Positions 35,065 through 43,190 of a stretch of DNA of 64,000 nt are shown here, piece by piece. Origin of the DNA: Waddliaceae bacterium (GTDB lineage Bacteria; Chlamydiota; Chlamydiia; Chlamydiales; GCA-2709385); NCBI GenBank assembly GCA_002709385.1, contig PAQS01000040.1, positions 124,001 to 188,000 of the forward strand, read 5' to 3'. The notes under the pieces are model-generated. The model had not been told where the DNA came from, searched no databases, and worked only from the letters and a program-made list of their open reading frames with translations. The translations under genes and the position numbers were made by a program. How positions within the stretch are numbered: the first letter of the stretch is position 1; each line of letters starts with the position of its first letter.

Positions 35065-35982
35065 TCAAATAAGAGCTATGTCTGGATGCATTTTTTTGGG
35101 ATAAAATGACCCACTTGCTTGTAGAAGAAGAGGACTTTGAATGTCTTCTTTTTTTATCATTTCAGCATTTAGGTGCTTCTTTTGAGGGTTTGGGGAAGTA
35201 AATAAAGTATTTGTACGATCAATAAGTTCGCTTGTCTGTAGAGATAAAATTTCATCCACGACTTCACTTAGATGATTACGTACGTCAAACTCAGCGCTTT
35301 TTGCTAGAACTTGGCTATTTAAATCAAACGGGATGAAGCGAGATGGTATAAGAATTGAACTCGATTTAAGCTTAGAGTCTAAACCGGCTGCTAAACTTAA
35401 AGATAATAAAAGGTCAACTCCATCATAGCCACGCATAGTCATTTGAGTAGTACCGTAGCGCAAATGAATTTGACACTTATTGGATGGTGAATAATAAGTT
35501 CGGCACTTTCCTTTATTGGGAATTTTAACTAGATCTAGGTTAGAAAGAAGTTTAGAAAAAATTGATTCGATGAGGTCTAGATGAGCTGGACCTGAACTAT
35601 TGCGGTGTACTTGAATACATAATAAAGCATCTTCGTCTGAAGCTTTTTGACTAAGACGATGGGTGTTTTCAATGTAGTATTTTAATGTTATTGCTTGAGC
35701 TAAGGTAGTCTGTGCTTCGTTATACTCTAGAACAGAACTTTCTTTGAGGGTGTAAGTGTTTTGTGAGGTAATTTCATCAAGGTCCATTTGATTATGTAAA
35801 GGTCGGTCGATGATAAAACAAAGATTGGCCCAGATTTGTTTTGAAGATAAGCGGAATTTTGGGAGATTACCACCTTCGATATTTAATGCCCCGCCATGGC
35901 TAGGTAATTCGTTTATATGAATAGTTGTAGCAAAAACAGAAGATGAAACAAGTAATAAAGCAATAAAATATCGATAGAACAT
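35065..35982 (-). CDS. Secreted protein of unknown function between the two nucleotide transporters
   Basis: 305 residues with signal peptide (FIALLLVSSSVFAT, cleavage near residue 19). The rest is a mixed alpha/beta soluble domain; no family recognised. Two cysteine pairs (near residues 150 and 160: GKCRTYY, NKCQIHL) could form a disulfide in the periplasm, consistent with the DsbD system encoded in this window. It lies alone between two nucleotide transporter genes in the same orientation. ATG 35982 has an AGGGG site six bases upstream that is fully paired in an 8-bp hairpin. A host-directed role is possible but not shown. Confidence 0.65.
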   Translation of the reverse strand: MFYRYFIALLLVSSSVFATTIHINELPSHGGALNIEGGNLPKFRLSSKQIWANLCFIIDRPLHNQMDLDEITSQNTYTLKESSVLEYNEAQTTLAQAITLKYYIENTHRLSQKASDEDALLCIQVHRNSSGPAHLDLIESIFSKLLSNLDLVKIPNKGKCRTYYSPSNKCQIHLRYGTTQMTMRGYDGVDLLLSLSLAAGLDSKLKSSSILIPSRFIPFDLNSQVLAKSAEFDVRNHLSEVVDEILSLQTSELIDRTNTLFTSPNPQKKHLNAEMIKKEDIQSPLLLQASGSFYPKKMHPDIALI

Positions 35983-35985
35983 TGT

Positions 35986-36025
35986 AAACCCCTTTTTAAA
36001 AATAATTCCTCAAAAGAGGGGTTTT
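35986..36025 (-). promoter_or_regulatory. Leader hairpin pairing the RBS of the secreted-protein gene, with an alternative stem
   Basis: On the minus strand AAACCCCT (complement of 36017-36024) pairs perfectly with AGGGGTTT (complement of 35986-35993); the second arm is the ribosome-binding site, six bases before the ATG at 35982. The loop side can instead form CCTC-TTTT-GAGG (36008-36019), which uses part of the first arm, so the two structures exclude each other. This two-state layout is suggestive of RNA control, or it may just be the end of the upstream transporter transcript. Confidence 0.45.
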
Positions 36026-36051
36026 ATCATTAGCTACAAAGCAAAGTCAAA

Positions 36052-37623
36052 CTAATTAGCTGCTGTAGCTAGATCAGCTTCACCTATTTTTTTACTTGCT
36101 TGGCTGAGAGGTTGTGGTCCACTTGTAAGAGCGCTAAACTGAGCTCCAAGGCTTTTAGTTGCTCCAATCCACATAAAGACAAGTACAAATAGAACGACCG
36201 CAACGTAAGGCGCGCTTACTGTTAAAGTGGAACAAAATACAAGGAGCCCTTGGTGAATCACCGATCCACCACACTTTCCTAGACGTGAAGCGACTCCATC
36301 AATAGCTGCCTTACCTTGAGATTTGAGGTCTGTACTGAGAGGTACAAAAGCCAGCTCTTTTGTTGCATCAAAAACAGAGTACTTGGCTCCTCTGCAAAGG
36401 GTATTTTGAAGTCCGCCAAAGAAAACTACAATGGCTAAAGGACTAGTTCCCCAAAAGAAACCGGAAACTGAATTCAAAGAGTCTTTGAAAAGTAAAAAGG
36501 CAAAGAATCCTACGCTTGTTGTAAGAAGAATCATAGGAGTAATCAAAGCTGTAAATGTCCAACCACAGCGACGAATAGCATTGCCAGATATGAATAAAGC
36601 TGAAAAAGTAGAAGCAATTCCAATCGCAATCGTAATTTTATTCATATAAATATTGTAATCGATCGGGTCAGGATAGAGTTGTTTGAGTTGATCTTTCCAC
36701 ACAACTTCAACTAAATTAATTACAACATTGTACGAAATAACGATAACGGCAATGTTAAGTAAGTATTTATTTTTCATTAAATAAAGAATACTGTCTCGAA
36801 GAGACATGCGTTGGCGATCTTTTACTGGTGTTTGATCCATTGTAGCGGGATCATAAAAGCGAGGGTCTGTCAAAACATTAGTGTGAACCCAGCGAAACAA
36901 GATAATGGTAGCGCAACCAGACAAGAGAATCATGCTAATCAATAAAACTAAGGTCTGATGCCAGGCATCTACGCCAAAAGGAAGGTTAGGGTTAAGACTT
37001 GTTTGACTAAGAGAAATAGATAGCTTACCAGCCATAATTCCCGCTAAGTTTGCTCCAATACCAAACAAAGCATAAAAACGCTTCGCTTCACCCAAACGAG
37101 TAATTTGATTAGCAAACCCCCAGAAGAGAACAAATAAAACAATAGCTCCCCAAGACTCTGCCATAGCATAAAATAAAGTGAATGGCCAAAGACGTATCAT
37201 GTCCACTAAACCAATCAGACCAGTAGGAAGAGAGTCACTTAACCACGAAAGAGAATCATCAAGAAGAATAGATTCTTTATGAGGGTAAAGAACGAAAGCA
37301 AATAAAGCGAAAAAGCTAAGAAATCCTCCCATCATCAAATAAAAAACACGCTCGCGGTCGAAACGGTTAGATAAATGCGTGAATATTGCCGTTAAAGCAA
37401 CAGCAATAGGAAACATCGCCCAAACTTTTAAAAAAGGTATAACGCCAGCACCAGACTCCGCAACAGTAACAATCATGGAATCCTTCATCGTTCGCAAAAC
37501 ATTGTAATTGAACGATATGAAAAAGAAAATTAGGAGCATTGGGACAAGTTTCTTTAGTTCATAAGTATGAACTGGCCATATATAGGAACGAAGTTTACTA
37601 AACTCTTCCGTAGAATGACTCAT
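36052..37623 (-). CDS. ntt: ATP/ADP-type nucleotide transporter, copy 2 (TLC family)
   Basis: 523 residues with 11-12 membrane helices and the same TLC family segments as copy 1: SYIWPVHTYELKKLVPML, FNYNVLRTMKDSMIVT, AESWGAIVLFVLFWGFANQI, EVVWKDQLKQLYPDP, YSVFDATKELAFVPLS. Copies 1 and 2 look like a gene duplication that has diverged, which in other chlamydiae accompanies a split of substrates (ATP/ADP exchange versus nucleotide or NAD import). The ribosome-binding site AAGGG lies in the loop of a small 5-bp hairpin (37624-37638). A long leader (about 300-500 bases) precedes the gene. Confidence 0.92.
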   Translation of the reverse strand: MSHSTEEFSKLRSYIWPVHTYELKKLVPMLLIFFFISFNYNVLRTMKDSMIVTVAESGAGVIPFLKVWAMFPIAVALTAIFTHLSNRFDRERVFYLMMGGFLSFFALFAFVLYPHKESILLDDSLSWLSDSLPTGLIGLVDMIRLWPFTLFYAMAESWGAIVLFVLFWGFANQITRLGEAKRFYALFGIGANLAGIMAGKLSISLSQTSLNPNLPFGVDAWHQTLVLLISMILLSGCATIILFRWVHTNVLTDPRFYDPATMDQTPVKDRQRMSLRDSILYLMKNKYLLNIAVIVISYNVVINLVEVVWKDQLKQLYPDPIDYNIYMNKITIAIGIASTFSALFISGNAIRRCGWTFTALITPMILLTTSVGFFAFLLFKDSLNSVSGFFWGTSPLAIVVFFGGLQNTLCRGAKYSVFDATKELAFVPLSTDLKSQGKAAIDGVASRLGKCGGSVIHQGLLVFCSTLTVSAPYVAVVLFVLVFMWIGATKSLGAQFSALTSGPQPLSQASKKIGEADLATAAN

Positions 37624-38135
37624 AGCAAGCCCTTTGCTTTCTGTAAGCGTAATATAAAATTTAGGAGAATGTTAGTGAGAAGGAGAGAAACAAGAAGCTT
37701 TTTACCAGAAGCATATAAGCGCGCAGCAAGGCACTCGTTGAACAGAGAACCTAGATGAAAGCGAATAGTATGCCTCGACATGGAGTCCTGCGCTTTTGTC
37801 TCAAGCTACTCAAAACGTAGAGTAACTTCGTTAATCCAATTTGCCGGAAATCAAAGCAGACTACATGCTGCAACGACACGGCCTTTTCCTAGGAATAATA
37901 GGAAAAACTCTAAAAAGAGTCAATAAATATATTATATAACAAGTTGTTGCTGAGAGAGTTCGATTGTCAACAAGCTAAACAGAGCACAAAGAAGAAAAAT
38001 ACTTCAATTAGCATCAGAAGGTGTCGAAATTCAGTGAAAATGCAAAAACTCTATTCTTAAGCAAGCATTATCTGAATTCCGCTACATTTAGATCAAGGAG
38101 ATACTCGTGTATCTCCCTTATCTTTATTCATAAAT
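37624..38135. other. Gene-free region, long leader of nucleotide transporter copy 2
   Basis: 512 bases without a supportable gene. Seen here: a 5-bp hairpin with the transporter RBS in its loop (37624-37638); two adjacent hairpins at 37884-37906 (TTTTCCTA/TAGGAAAA) and 37907-37920 (ACTC/GAGT); an AT-rich block with TATAAT on the minus strand at 37931-37936; and a TTGACA at 37965-37970, which is too far from it to form one promoter. A terminator at 38097-38116 closes the Tol-Pal-LysM run. An open frame at 37567-37758 is judged spurious. Confidence 0.5.
38097..38116 (-). terminator. Stem-loop terminator after the LysM gene
   Basis: Perfect 8-bp stem (GGAGATAC at 38097-38104, GTATCTCC at 38109-38116) with a TCGT loop, 20 bases past the LysM gene stop codon. 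The following minus-strand bases are TTGATC rather than a U tract, so efficiency is uncertain. Confidence 0.6.
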
Positions 38136-38777
38136 CTAGGGAATAATAAGTTTTTGGCCGATGACAATCAGATCTTTTTCGAGTTGGTTAGCTTTTTTGA
38201 TGCCTTCAACCGTAATTTTAAATTTCCGAGCTATTTTATCTAAACTATCGCCCGATTGTACTGTATAGGTTGTACTCTTTTGAACACTAGGCCGCTTATG
38301 ATCGCTTTGTATGGCGTCCATTAAGCTTGTCAGGGCCTTTTGCAAGTTGGCTTGGTTGCGGTCTTGTTGGGTAATAGCTTCATCTAGCTGGGTAAGCTGC
38401 TTCTTTACTCCTTCGAGACCAGCAACTAATTCATTATTGTGTCTGCGGATCTTGTCTAAATCCTGGCGGACACCTCTATAATTCGACTCTAAATTTTTTA
38501 ATTGCTCTTCAACGCCACGAGATTGCTTCTGAATCCCTTGGCGTTGATTGCTGATCTCTTCCATAATTTGCTGGCGAAGGGCTGCAATAGTTTGATCTTG
38601 AATCTCGATCTTATCATCAAGAATAGCCATCTCAGTTGTGAGATTATGCAATTCATTTTGTAACAAACGAACCTGCTGCGAAGAACGATCCTGTTTCGCA
38701 AACAGAGCAGTAGGAGCGAAAGCTGCAACAGAAAGAGATATACTCAAGTAAAAGCTTAATCGGTTGATCCAGTACAT
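38136..38777 (-). CDS. LysM peptidoglycan-binding protein with coiled coil
   Basis: 213 residues. A signal peptide (FYLSISLSVAAFAPTALFA, cleavage near residue 27) is followed by a long coiled coil (30-150: NELHNLTTEMAILDDKIE, QQIMEEISNQRQGIQKQ) and a C-terminal LysM domain (170-213: YTVQSGDSLDKIARKFKITV ending LIVIGQKLIIP). It should sit in the periplasm bound to peptidoglycan. It occupies the place of CT601 in the C. trachomatis tol-pal region, and E. coli has the coiled-coil protein CpoB/YbgF in the same spot, which suggests a link between the Tol complex and peptidoglycan synthesis. Seven bases after pal, so one operon. Confidence 0.85.
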   Translation of the reverse strand: MYWINRLSFYLSISLSVAAFAPTALFAKQDRSSQQVRLLQNELHNLTTEMAILDDKIEIQDQTIAALRQQIMEEISNQRQGIQKQSRGVEEQLKNLESNYRGVRQDLDKIRRHNNELVAGLEGVKKQLTQLDEAITQQDRNQANLQKALTSLMDAIQSDHKRPSVQKSTTYTVQSGDSLDKIARKFKITVEGIKKANQLEKDLIVIGQKLIIP

Positions 38778-38784
38778 AAATTCA

Positions 38785-39510
38785 CTAGTGGTAATAAATG
38801 CTAAACTGAGAGCGACGATTTAATTTCCAAGCCGATTCATCATGACCCATCGCAACAGGGCGTTCTTTACCGTAAGAAATAGTAAATAAACGCTCCATAT
38901 TTACACCTTCTTTGATAAGAAGGTTGCGCACAGCATTGCTACGGCGAGAACCTAAAGATAAATTATATGCCGCCGCTCCTCGTTCATCACAATGTCCTTC
39001 AATAAACAAATAAGCCTTCGGGTTTGCCTGCATATAGTTGGCAATAGCCTGAATTGTACGATAGTTTTCTTCCCCCTTTACCAAATTGCTATTATAAGGG
39101 AAGTGAATCGTACGGAAAATACGAGCTAAATCAGGGTAGCTATTGGTATCACGAAAATGCTCAATTCCAGGTAATGGCCCCCCAGGATCTCCTGGAGAAA
39201 TTCGTGATTGTGGAATAGCAGAGTCAGAGTCAATCGTATCTAAGCTAAGTGTTTGACCTGCTCCAACTGAGCTTGTATAAAAATCATCCTGCAAAGGAAT
39301 AAAGTCTTCTTCTTCACCATAAAATTCATCTGCTGAATTCACTTGGCGGGAAATTTTGTGACTGCCAAAAAGTGAGCGTACACCTTTACCCATGTAGCGT
39401 CCGGCAGTACGAGTATCGTCTAATACATCTCCACCTGATCGTCTACAGCCAAAAAGAAGCAATGCAATTATGCTGAATTTGAGGATTGTTCTCCAAGAGA
39501 CCGTTGTCAT
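38785..39510 (-). CDS. pal: Peptidoglycan-associated lipoprotein Pal
   Basis: 241 residues. A lipoprotein signal ends in LLLFGC (lipidated Cys22). The C-terminal OmpA domain (about 125-241) has the peptidoglycan-binding signature GHCDERGAAAYNLSLGSRR with the conserved Asp and Arg that hold diaminopimelate. Between lies an unstructured linker of about 100 residues, longer than in E. coli Pal. Outer-membrane anchored partner of TolB. I use ATG 39510 (GAGG upstream) over the adjacent TTG at 39513. Gene order tolQ-tolR-tolA-tolB-pal supports the call. A 280-base gap separates it from tolB. Confidence 0.95.
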   Translation of the reverse strand: MTTVSWRTILKFSIIALLLFGCRRSGGDVLDDTRTAGRYMGKGVRSLFGSHKISRQVNSADEFYGEEEDFIPLQDDFYTSSVGAGQTLSLDTIDSDSAIPQSRISPGDPGGPLPGIEHFRDTNSYPDLARIFRTIHFPYNSNLVKGEENYRTIQAIANYMQANPKAYLFIEGHCDERGAAAYNLSLGSRRSNAVRNLLIKEGVNMERLFTISYGKERPVAMGHDESAWKLNRRSQFSIYYH

Positions 39511-39793
39511 CAATAAACCTCGCAGTTACCCGCTTTACTTTGAAATCTGCACCACATTTGACTGCCAATACAGTCCGCTAATTAAATGTCCACTCTACTC
39601 AGGCTAACATCATTTATACAGTATCTTAAAAGCAGAGTAAAAAACACCTCAAAAAAAGCAATTCCCTAAACTAGTTCTTTGCTTACTTAGAACTTCGACT
39701 TCTCTACTAAAGCCTCAGTTGCTAAAAATAGTGTACTAGAGTCACCCTACCATAATTCTCTTAATAGTTGAAAGAATTTCGTAGGATCTCAAA
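39511..39793. other. 280-base tolB-pal gap with weak stem-loop
   Basis: No gene. A stem AAGCAA (39656-39661) / TTGCTT (39679-39684) followed by a run of T on the minus strand (complement of 39649-39655) may be a weak terminator after tolB, in which case pal would have its own promoter further down. No clear -10/-35 pair was picked. Confidence 0.35.
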
Positions 39794-41188
39794 CTACTCT
39801 GATAAAAGTCGTGGAGACCAGTCTGGAAAGCGTTTTTCTCCTTTTCCAGAACTCAATTGAACCGCTTTGGGTTGATTTAAATTTACCATAAATAACTCAG
39901 AGCCAGATTCAGTATTGTGATCAAAAACGATGTGTAAACTGTTAGGAGCCCAAGAAGGATTCTCTTTATTTCCTGGTCCTGATGTAATCTGCATTTCTCG
40001 CTTCGTATCATTATCATAAACCCAAATTTGGCGGGTTCCGTTTGTCTTAGCAGAATAGGCAATTTTTTTTCCGTCTGGAGACCAAGATGGTGCGGTGTTT
40101 TCGCGATTTAACTTCGAAATAAGTGTCGTATGAATTTTTCCTAAGTGAGCACGGCCTTCAGGAACTTCCATTATATAAATACGAGGAGAACCACTCTTAT
40201 TAGAAACAAAAGCAATTTGATCTCCATTAGGAGAAAATGTAGGGCTCGCTTGGGTTCCACGTACAGTAGCGTAAATTTGACGTGGCTTGCCGATAGGACC
40301 TGCTTCTGGAGTAAAATCTTGAAGAAACAAATCTGGATTCCCAGTAGCATCAGAGATAAAGGCAACTTTATCACGAGCATTTGAAGCAATTGGCATTAAT
40401 TGATTACCACGCAAAGTAGTAAAACGTTGAGAATCTTTTCCTTTAAGGGAACCAATGTATATCTTAGGCTGGCCAGTTCGATACGATACGTAAAAATAGT
40501 GACTAGGTACTTTACCTAGACCAGCATTAAGGTATTTAGGTGTTACACAGTAAGCATTCTCTTGGCTTACTTGGCGCGCATTCGCACCGTCCCAATCACA
40601 TTCCCATACTTCAGATAACCAGTTATTATCAGTAGGACCAGGAACGCGAATTGTATAAAGGATACGAGTACTTGCAATACCAGGATAAGACAGGATTTGC
40701 TGGTGAATAAAATCAGAAAGTTGATGAATCAACTTGCGATCACGATTTAAATCACCACTTAAGATGATAGGATTTGAAAATGTAGCTTTTTGACTGGAAA
40801 GATGAATGACTTTGGATTGCAAAACATTCTTTCTCGCTTGAAGCCTGATGATGTAATAAGCATCAGATTTTTGTAATTCACCAACGCTCTCAGAGCCTTC
40901 GAAACTTCCTTTAGATAAAATTTTTTCAATATTAACATCACGAGGAAGAGATTCTAATAAGCCACTATGAGCTAAATCAAACTCTAGAATAGATTCTAAA
41001 TCTTTCAAGTGAGAGTGCGAAAATTTCCACTGATCTTCTATAGCTTCTGAAATATAGATAGAAAGAAGCTTTTTATCAGTAGGTAAGTGCACAACAATAT
41101 CACCACTTTCTACAGAATAAAGAGGAAAAGATGAAATACAAGCTATGAAGATGGATAGCAATCCTATAATGAGTTTCGATACTCTCAT
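39794..41188 (-). CDS. tolB: Tol-Pal system protein TolB
   Basis: 464 residues. Signal peptide (LIIGLLSIFIACISSFPLYS), an N-terminal domain (30-190), then a six-bladed beta-propeller with the repeated TolB blades QASPTFSPNGDQIAFVSNKSG, APSWSPDGKKIAYSAKTNG and NPSWAPNSLHIVFDHNTESG. Periplasmic; it links Pal, TolA and the outer membrane during envelope constriction. ATG 41188 follows AGGGG and lies 12 bases after tolA. No anomaly apart from the following gap before pal. Confidence 0.95.
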   Translation of the reverse strand: MRVSKLIIGLLSIFIACISSFPLYSVESGDIVVHLPTDKKLLSIYISEAIEDQWKFSHSHLKDLESILEFDLAHSGLLESLPRDVNIEKILSKGSFEGSESVGELQKSDAYYIIRLQARKNVLQSKVIHLSSQKATFSNPIILSGDLNRDRKLIHQLSDFIHQQILSYPGIASTRILYTIRVPGPTDNNWLSEVWECDWDGANARQVSQENAYCVTPKYLNAGLGKVPSHYFYVSYRTGQPKIYIGSLKGKDSQRFTTLRGNQLMPIASNARDKVAFISDATGNPDLFLQDFTPEAGPIGKPRQIYATVRGTQASPTFSPNGDQIAFVSNKSGSPRIYIMEVPEGRAHLGKIHTTLISKLNRENTAPSWSPDGKKIAYSAKTNGTRQIWVYDNDTKREMQITSGPGNKENPSWAPNSLHIVFDHNTESGSELFMVNLNQPKAVQLSSGKGEKRFPDWSPRLLSE

Positions 41189-41200
41189 TGTTTGCCCCTC

Positions 41201-41962
41201 TTAAATATCATTACTTAATACAAGTTGAAATTGATGCCGATTTTTACCACGAAATGCTGGTCCAAACTCAGGATAGATTAAGGAAGGTACTGTGTCCAGA
41301 ACGTATTGCTTATTTCGCTCACTTTCTGAAGATTTAAGCTGAAGATCAAGAACACGCCCCTGACGATCTAAAGTGAGAAGAATACGGGTTTCACCAAAGT
41401 CAGGTAATCGAAGGAAAAGTTTAAGATGTTGTATGAGAACTGATTCATAACGATCTTCTAAACTAGTTTCTTGCACAGAATCACCAGAAACAAAACTAGA
41501 AGAAATGACAGCAGGTAAGTTTACAGCTTCTCTAGATGATCTCGATGAATGAGCCGGCTGTATGTCACTTATCTGACGGCGAGTCGCTTCAAGAATTTGA
41601 GAAAGCTTTTTTTCTGATTCTTCAGGATAAAATCTATCTTTTTCTACAGAAGAGACAACTTTAGGTTTAGGTTTAGGTTTAGGTTTAGGTGGAGTTGGAG
41701 TTGGAGTTGGAGTTGGAGTTGGAGTTGGAGTTGGAGGTATTGAAGAAATTGTTTTTTGCTCTGATGGATTCGTTACAGTAATTTCTTTTGCAGGAGTTTC
41801 ATATACCATCACTGTTTGAGTTTGAATTGGCTTTCTTTGTTTTGAAGTTTCGACAGCATTTGGACTAAAAGCAAGCAAAAAAATAAAGATAAGGTGGGCA
41901 AGAAGTGTACTTCTCCAAGCTCGATATGTACTAGGTTTGTACCTATTATTTGTTTTGCCCAT
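41201..41962 (-). CDS. tolA: TolA/TonB-like inner-membrane protein with PT/KP-repeat linker
   Basis: 253 residues. One N-terminal membrane helix (LLAHLIFIFLLAFSPNAV), a linker with seven Pro-Thr units followed by Pro-Lys units (about residues 76-101), and a C-terminal TonB/TolA-like domain (160-253: VLIQHLKLFLRLPDFGETRILLTL). It transmits force from TolQR to TolB/Pal. Sequence is far from E. coli TolA, so the name rests on gene order and architecture; it corresponds to CT598 in C. trachomatis. The linker is encoded by perfect hexanucleotide repeats, unusual for this gene. Nine bases after tolR; 12 before tolB. Confidence 0.8.
   Translation of the reverse strand: MGKTNNRYKPSTYRAWRSTLLAHLIFIFLLAFSPNAVETSKQRKPIQTQTVMVYETPAKEITVTNPSEQKTISSIPPTPTPTPTPTPTPTPPKPKPKPKPKVVSSVEKDRFYPEESEKKLSQILEATRRQISDIQPAHSSRSSREAVNLPAVISSSFVSGDSVQETSLEDRYESVLIQHLKLFLRLPDFGETRILLTLDRQGRVLDLQLKSSESERNKQYVLDTVPSLIYPEFGPAFRGKNRHQFQLVLSNDI
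41661..41732. repeat. Hexanucleotide tandem repeats inside tolA
   Basis: Five copies of TTAGGT (41661-41690) run directly into seven copies of GGAGTT (41691-41732), encoding the Lys-Pro and Pro-Thr dipeptides of the TolA linker on the minus strand. Slippage would change the linker length in steps of two residues without shifting the frame. Confidence 0.9.
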
Positions 41963-41970
41963 ATCATTCT

Positions 41971-42405
41971 CTACTTAGGATCTAAAACGATATCTACTGT
42001 CTCATATCCCGATTCTTCTAAAGCATTTAATACAAGCTTATAGGCTCCAAAATAAGCATGTTTATCAGGGAAAAACTGAGGTGTGATATGTGGATAACGT
42101 TCTTTTGATAAAAAAAGTAATTTATGAAGTTGGCCTAAAGAAACTTCTTTCCGATTAAACAAAATAGAGTTGTTTTCATCTAGGTGAATACTGACAGCGG
42201 ACCCTTTTCGAAGAGCAGCTTGTTCTTCAGATTCCGCTTTACTTGCTTGAGCTAACTGTATTTTCTCTAACTCTAGCATTGGAGCAATAATCATAAACAT
42301 AATGAGAACAACAAAAACGACATCAATCAAGGGAGTAAGGTTTACATCTCCTTCGAATGTGAAGCGTTCTTGGTTTCTATATAGTTTTCGTACTCGTCTA
42401 GACAT
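41971..42405 (-). CDS. tolR: ExbD/TolR-family proton-channel subunit
   Basis: 144 residues with one membrane helix holding the essential aspartate (NLTPLIDVVFVVLIMFMIIAP, Asp28) and a periplasmic domain. Partner of TolQ in a proton-driven motor. The start overlaps the tolQ stop by 8 bases, and tolA follows 8 bases after the stop, so all are co-translated. Length and motif are standard. Confidence 0.93.
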   Translation of the reverse strand: MSRRVRKLYRNQERFTFEGDVNLTPLIDVVFVVLIMFMIIAPMLELEKIQLAQASKAESEEQAALRKGSAVSIHLDENNSILFNRKEVSLGQLHKLLFLSKERYPHITPQFFPDKHAYFGAYKLVLNALEESGYETVDIVLDPK

Positions 42406-43129
42406 CGGCTTTACGGTATTGTAGTTCCACAGTGCTAAGTAACTCTTGAGAAAAATTTTCCATATTCATCTCAATAGATGAAATGCGGCACTTCAAATAA
42501 TTATGAGCGATGAGAGCTGGAATAGCCACAATAAGACCTAAAACTGTTGTAGCAAGTGCCATAGCTAAACCACCTAAAACGAGTTCATTGCCATGTCCAC
42601 CAGCCCGACTCTGTAACTCAGAAAAAGTCATTAAAATTCCCCAAACAGTACCCAAAAGTCCTAAAAAAGGAGCTAAACTTACTACAGTAGGTAAAACAAA
42701 AAGATGCTGATGAATGATTTGAGAAAGCTGTCCCAGTGTAGTCATAAGATTTTGATCTAACATATGAATATCAGCAATTGTCAAAATAGCTGTTTTATCT
42801 TGATTAGAAGAGCGGTTTTTACTTAATAGGGCAAGGGCCTGTTTTTTTACTGACTCATAGAGAACAAGGCTAGGGTTCGGGTACTCTGTTTCAGAGTACG
42901 ATGGTTCATAATTGAGAGAGAAAATGTTTTCTTGTTTCTCAAAGAACTTCTGAGAAAAATCACGCGACATTTCTTCCATTGAACGCGTCATCCAGTATTT
43001 TTGTAATAATACAACCCATGTAATCAGAGAAAGAGCAAATAGTGAAATGAAAATACCTTTTCCAAATATATCTGCTTCTCTAAATGCTAAAAAAAATGGG
43101 TTGCTTCCAAGAAAAAATGAAGATATCAT
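42398..43129 (-). CDS. tolQ: ExbB/TolQ-family proton-channel subunit
   Basis: 243 residues with three membrane helices (about 20-42, 150-172, 185-208). The conserved segments APFLGLLGTVWGILMTF and GLAMALATTVLGLIVAIPALIAHN are present. With TolR it forms the proton-driven stator that energises TolA. First gene of the Tol operon; its 61-base upstream region is shared with divergent dsbD. Start ATG 43129 with AGGTG. Chlamydiae encode this pair as exbB/exbD in older annotation (CT596, CT597). Confidence 0.93.
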   Translation of the reverse strand: MISSFFLGSNPFFLAFREADIFGKGIFISLFALSLITWVVLLQKYWMTRSMEEMSRDFSQKFFEKQENIFSLNYEPSYSETEYPNPSLVLYESVKKQALALLSKNRSSNQDKTAILTIADIHMLDQNLMTTLGQLSQIIHQHLFVLPTVVSLAPFLGLLGTVWGILMTFSELQSRAGGHGNELVLGGLAMALATTVLGLIVAIPALIAHNYLKCRISSIEMNMENFSQELLSTVELQYRKADV

Positions 43130-43190
43130 GAGTTACACCTAACATACTACTCTGAAGCCACGGCTTACAATTCTTACCAGAGGCGTCGCT

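Noticed and set aside
37567-37758. 63-codon plus-strand frame at the start of nucleotide transporter copy 2
   Set aside because: Lies largely antisense to the transporter N terminus and in its leader, no ribosome-binding site, no recognisable domain.
37931-37970. TATAAT (minus, 37931-37936) with TTGACA (minus, 37965-37970) as a promoter
   Set aside because: Spacer of 28 bases is far outside the 16-19 base range, so they are not one sigma-70-type promoter.
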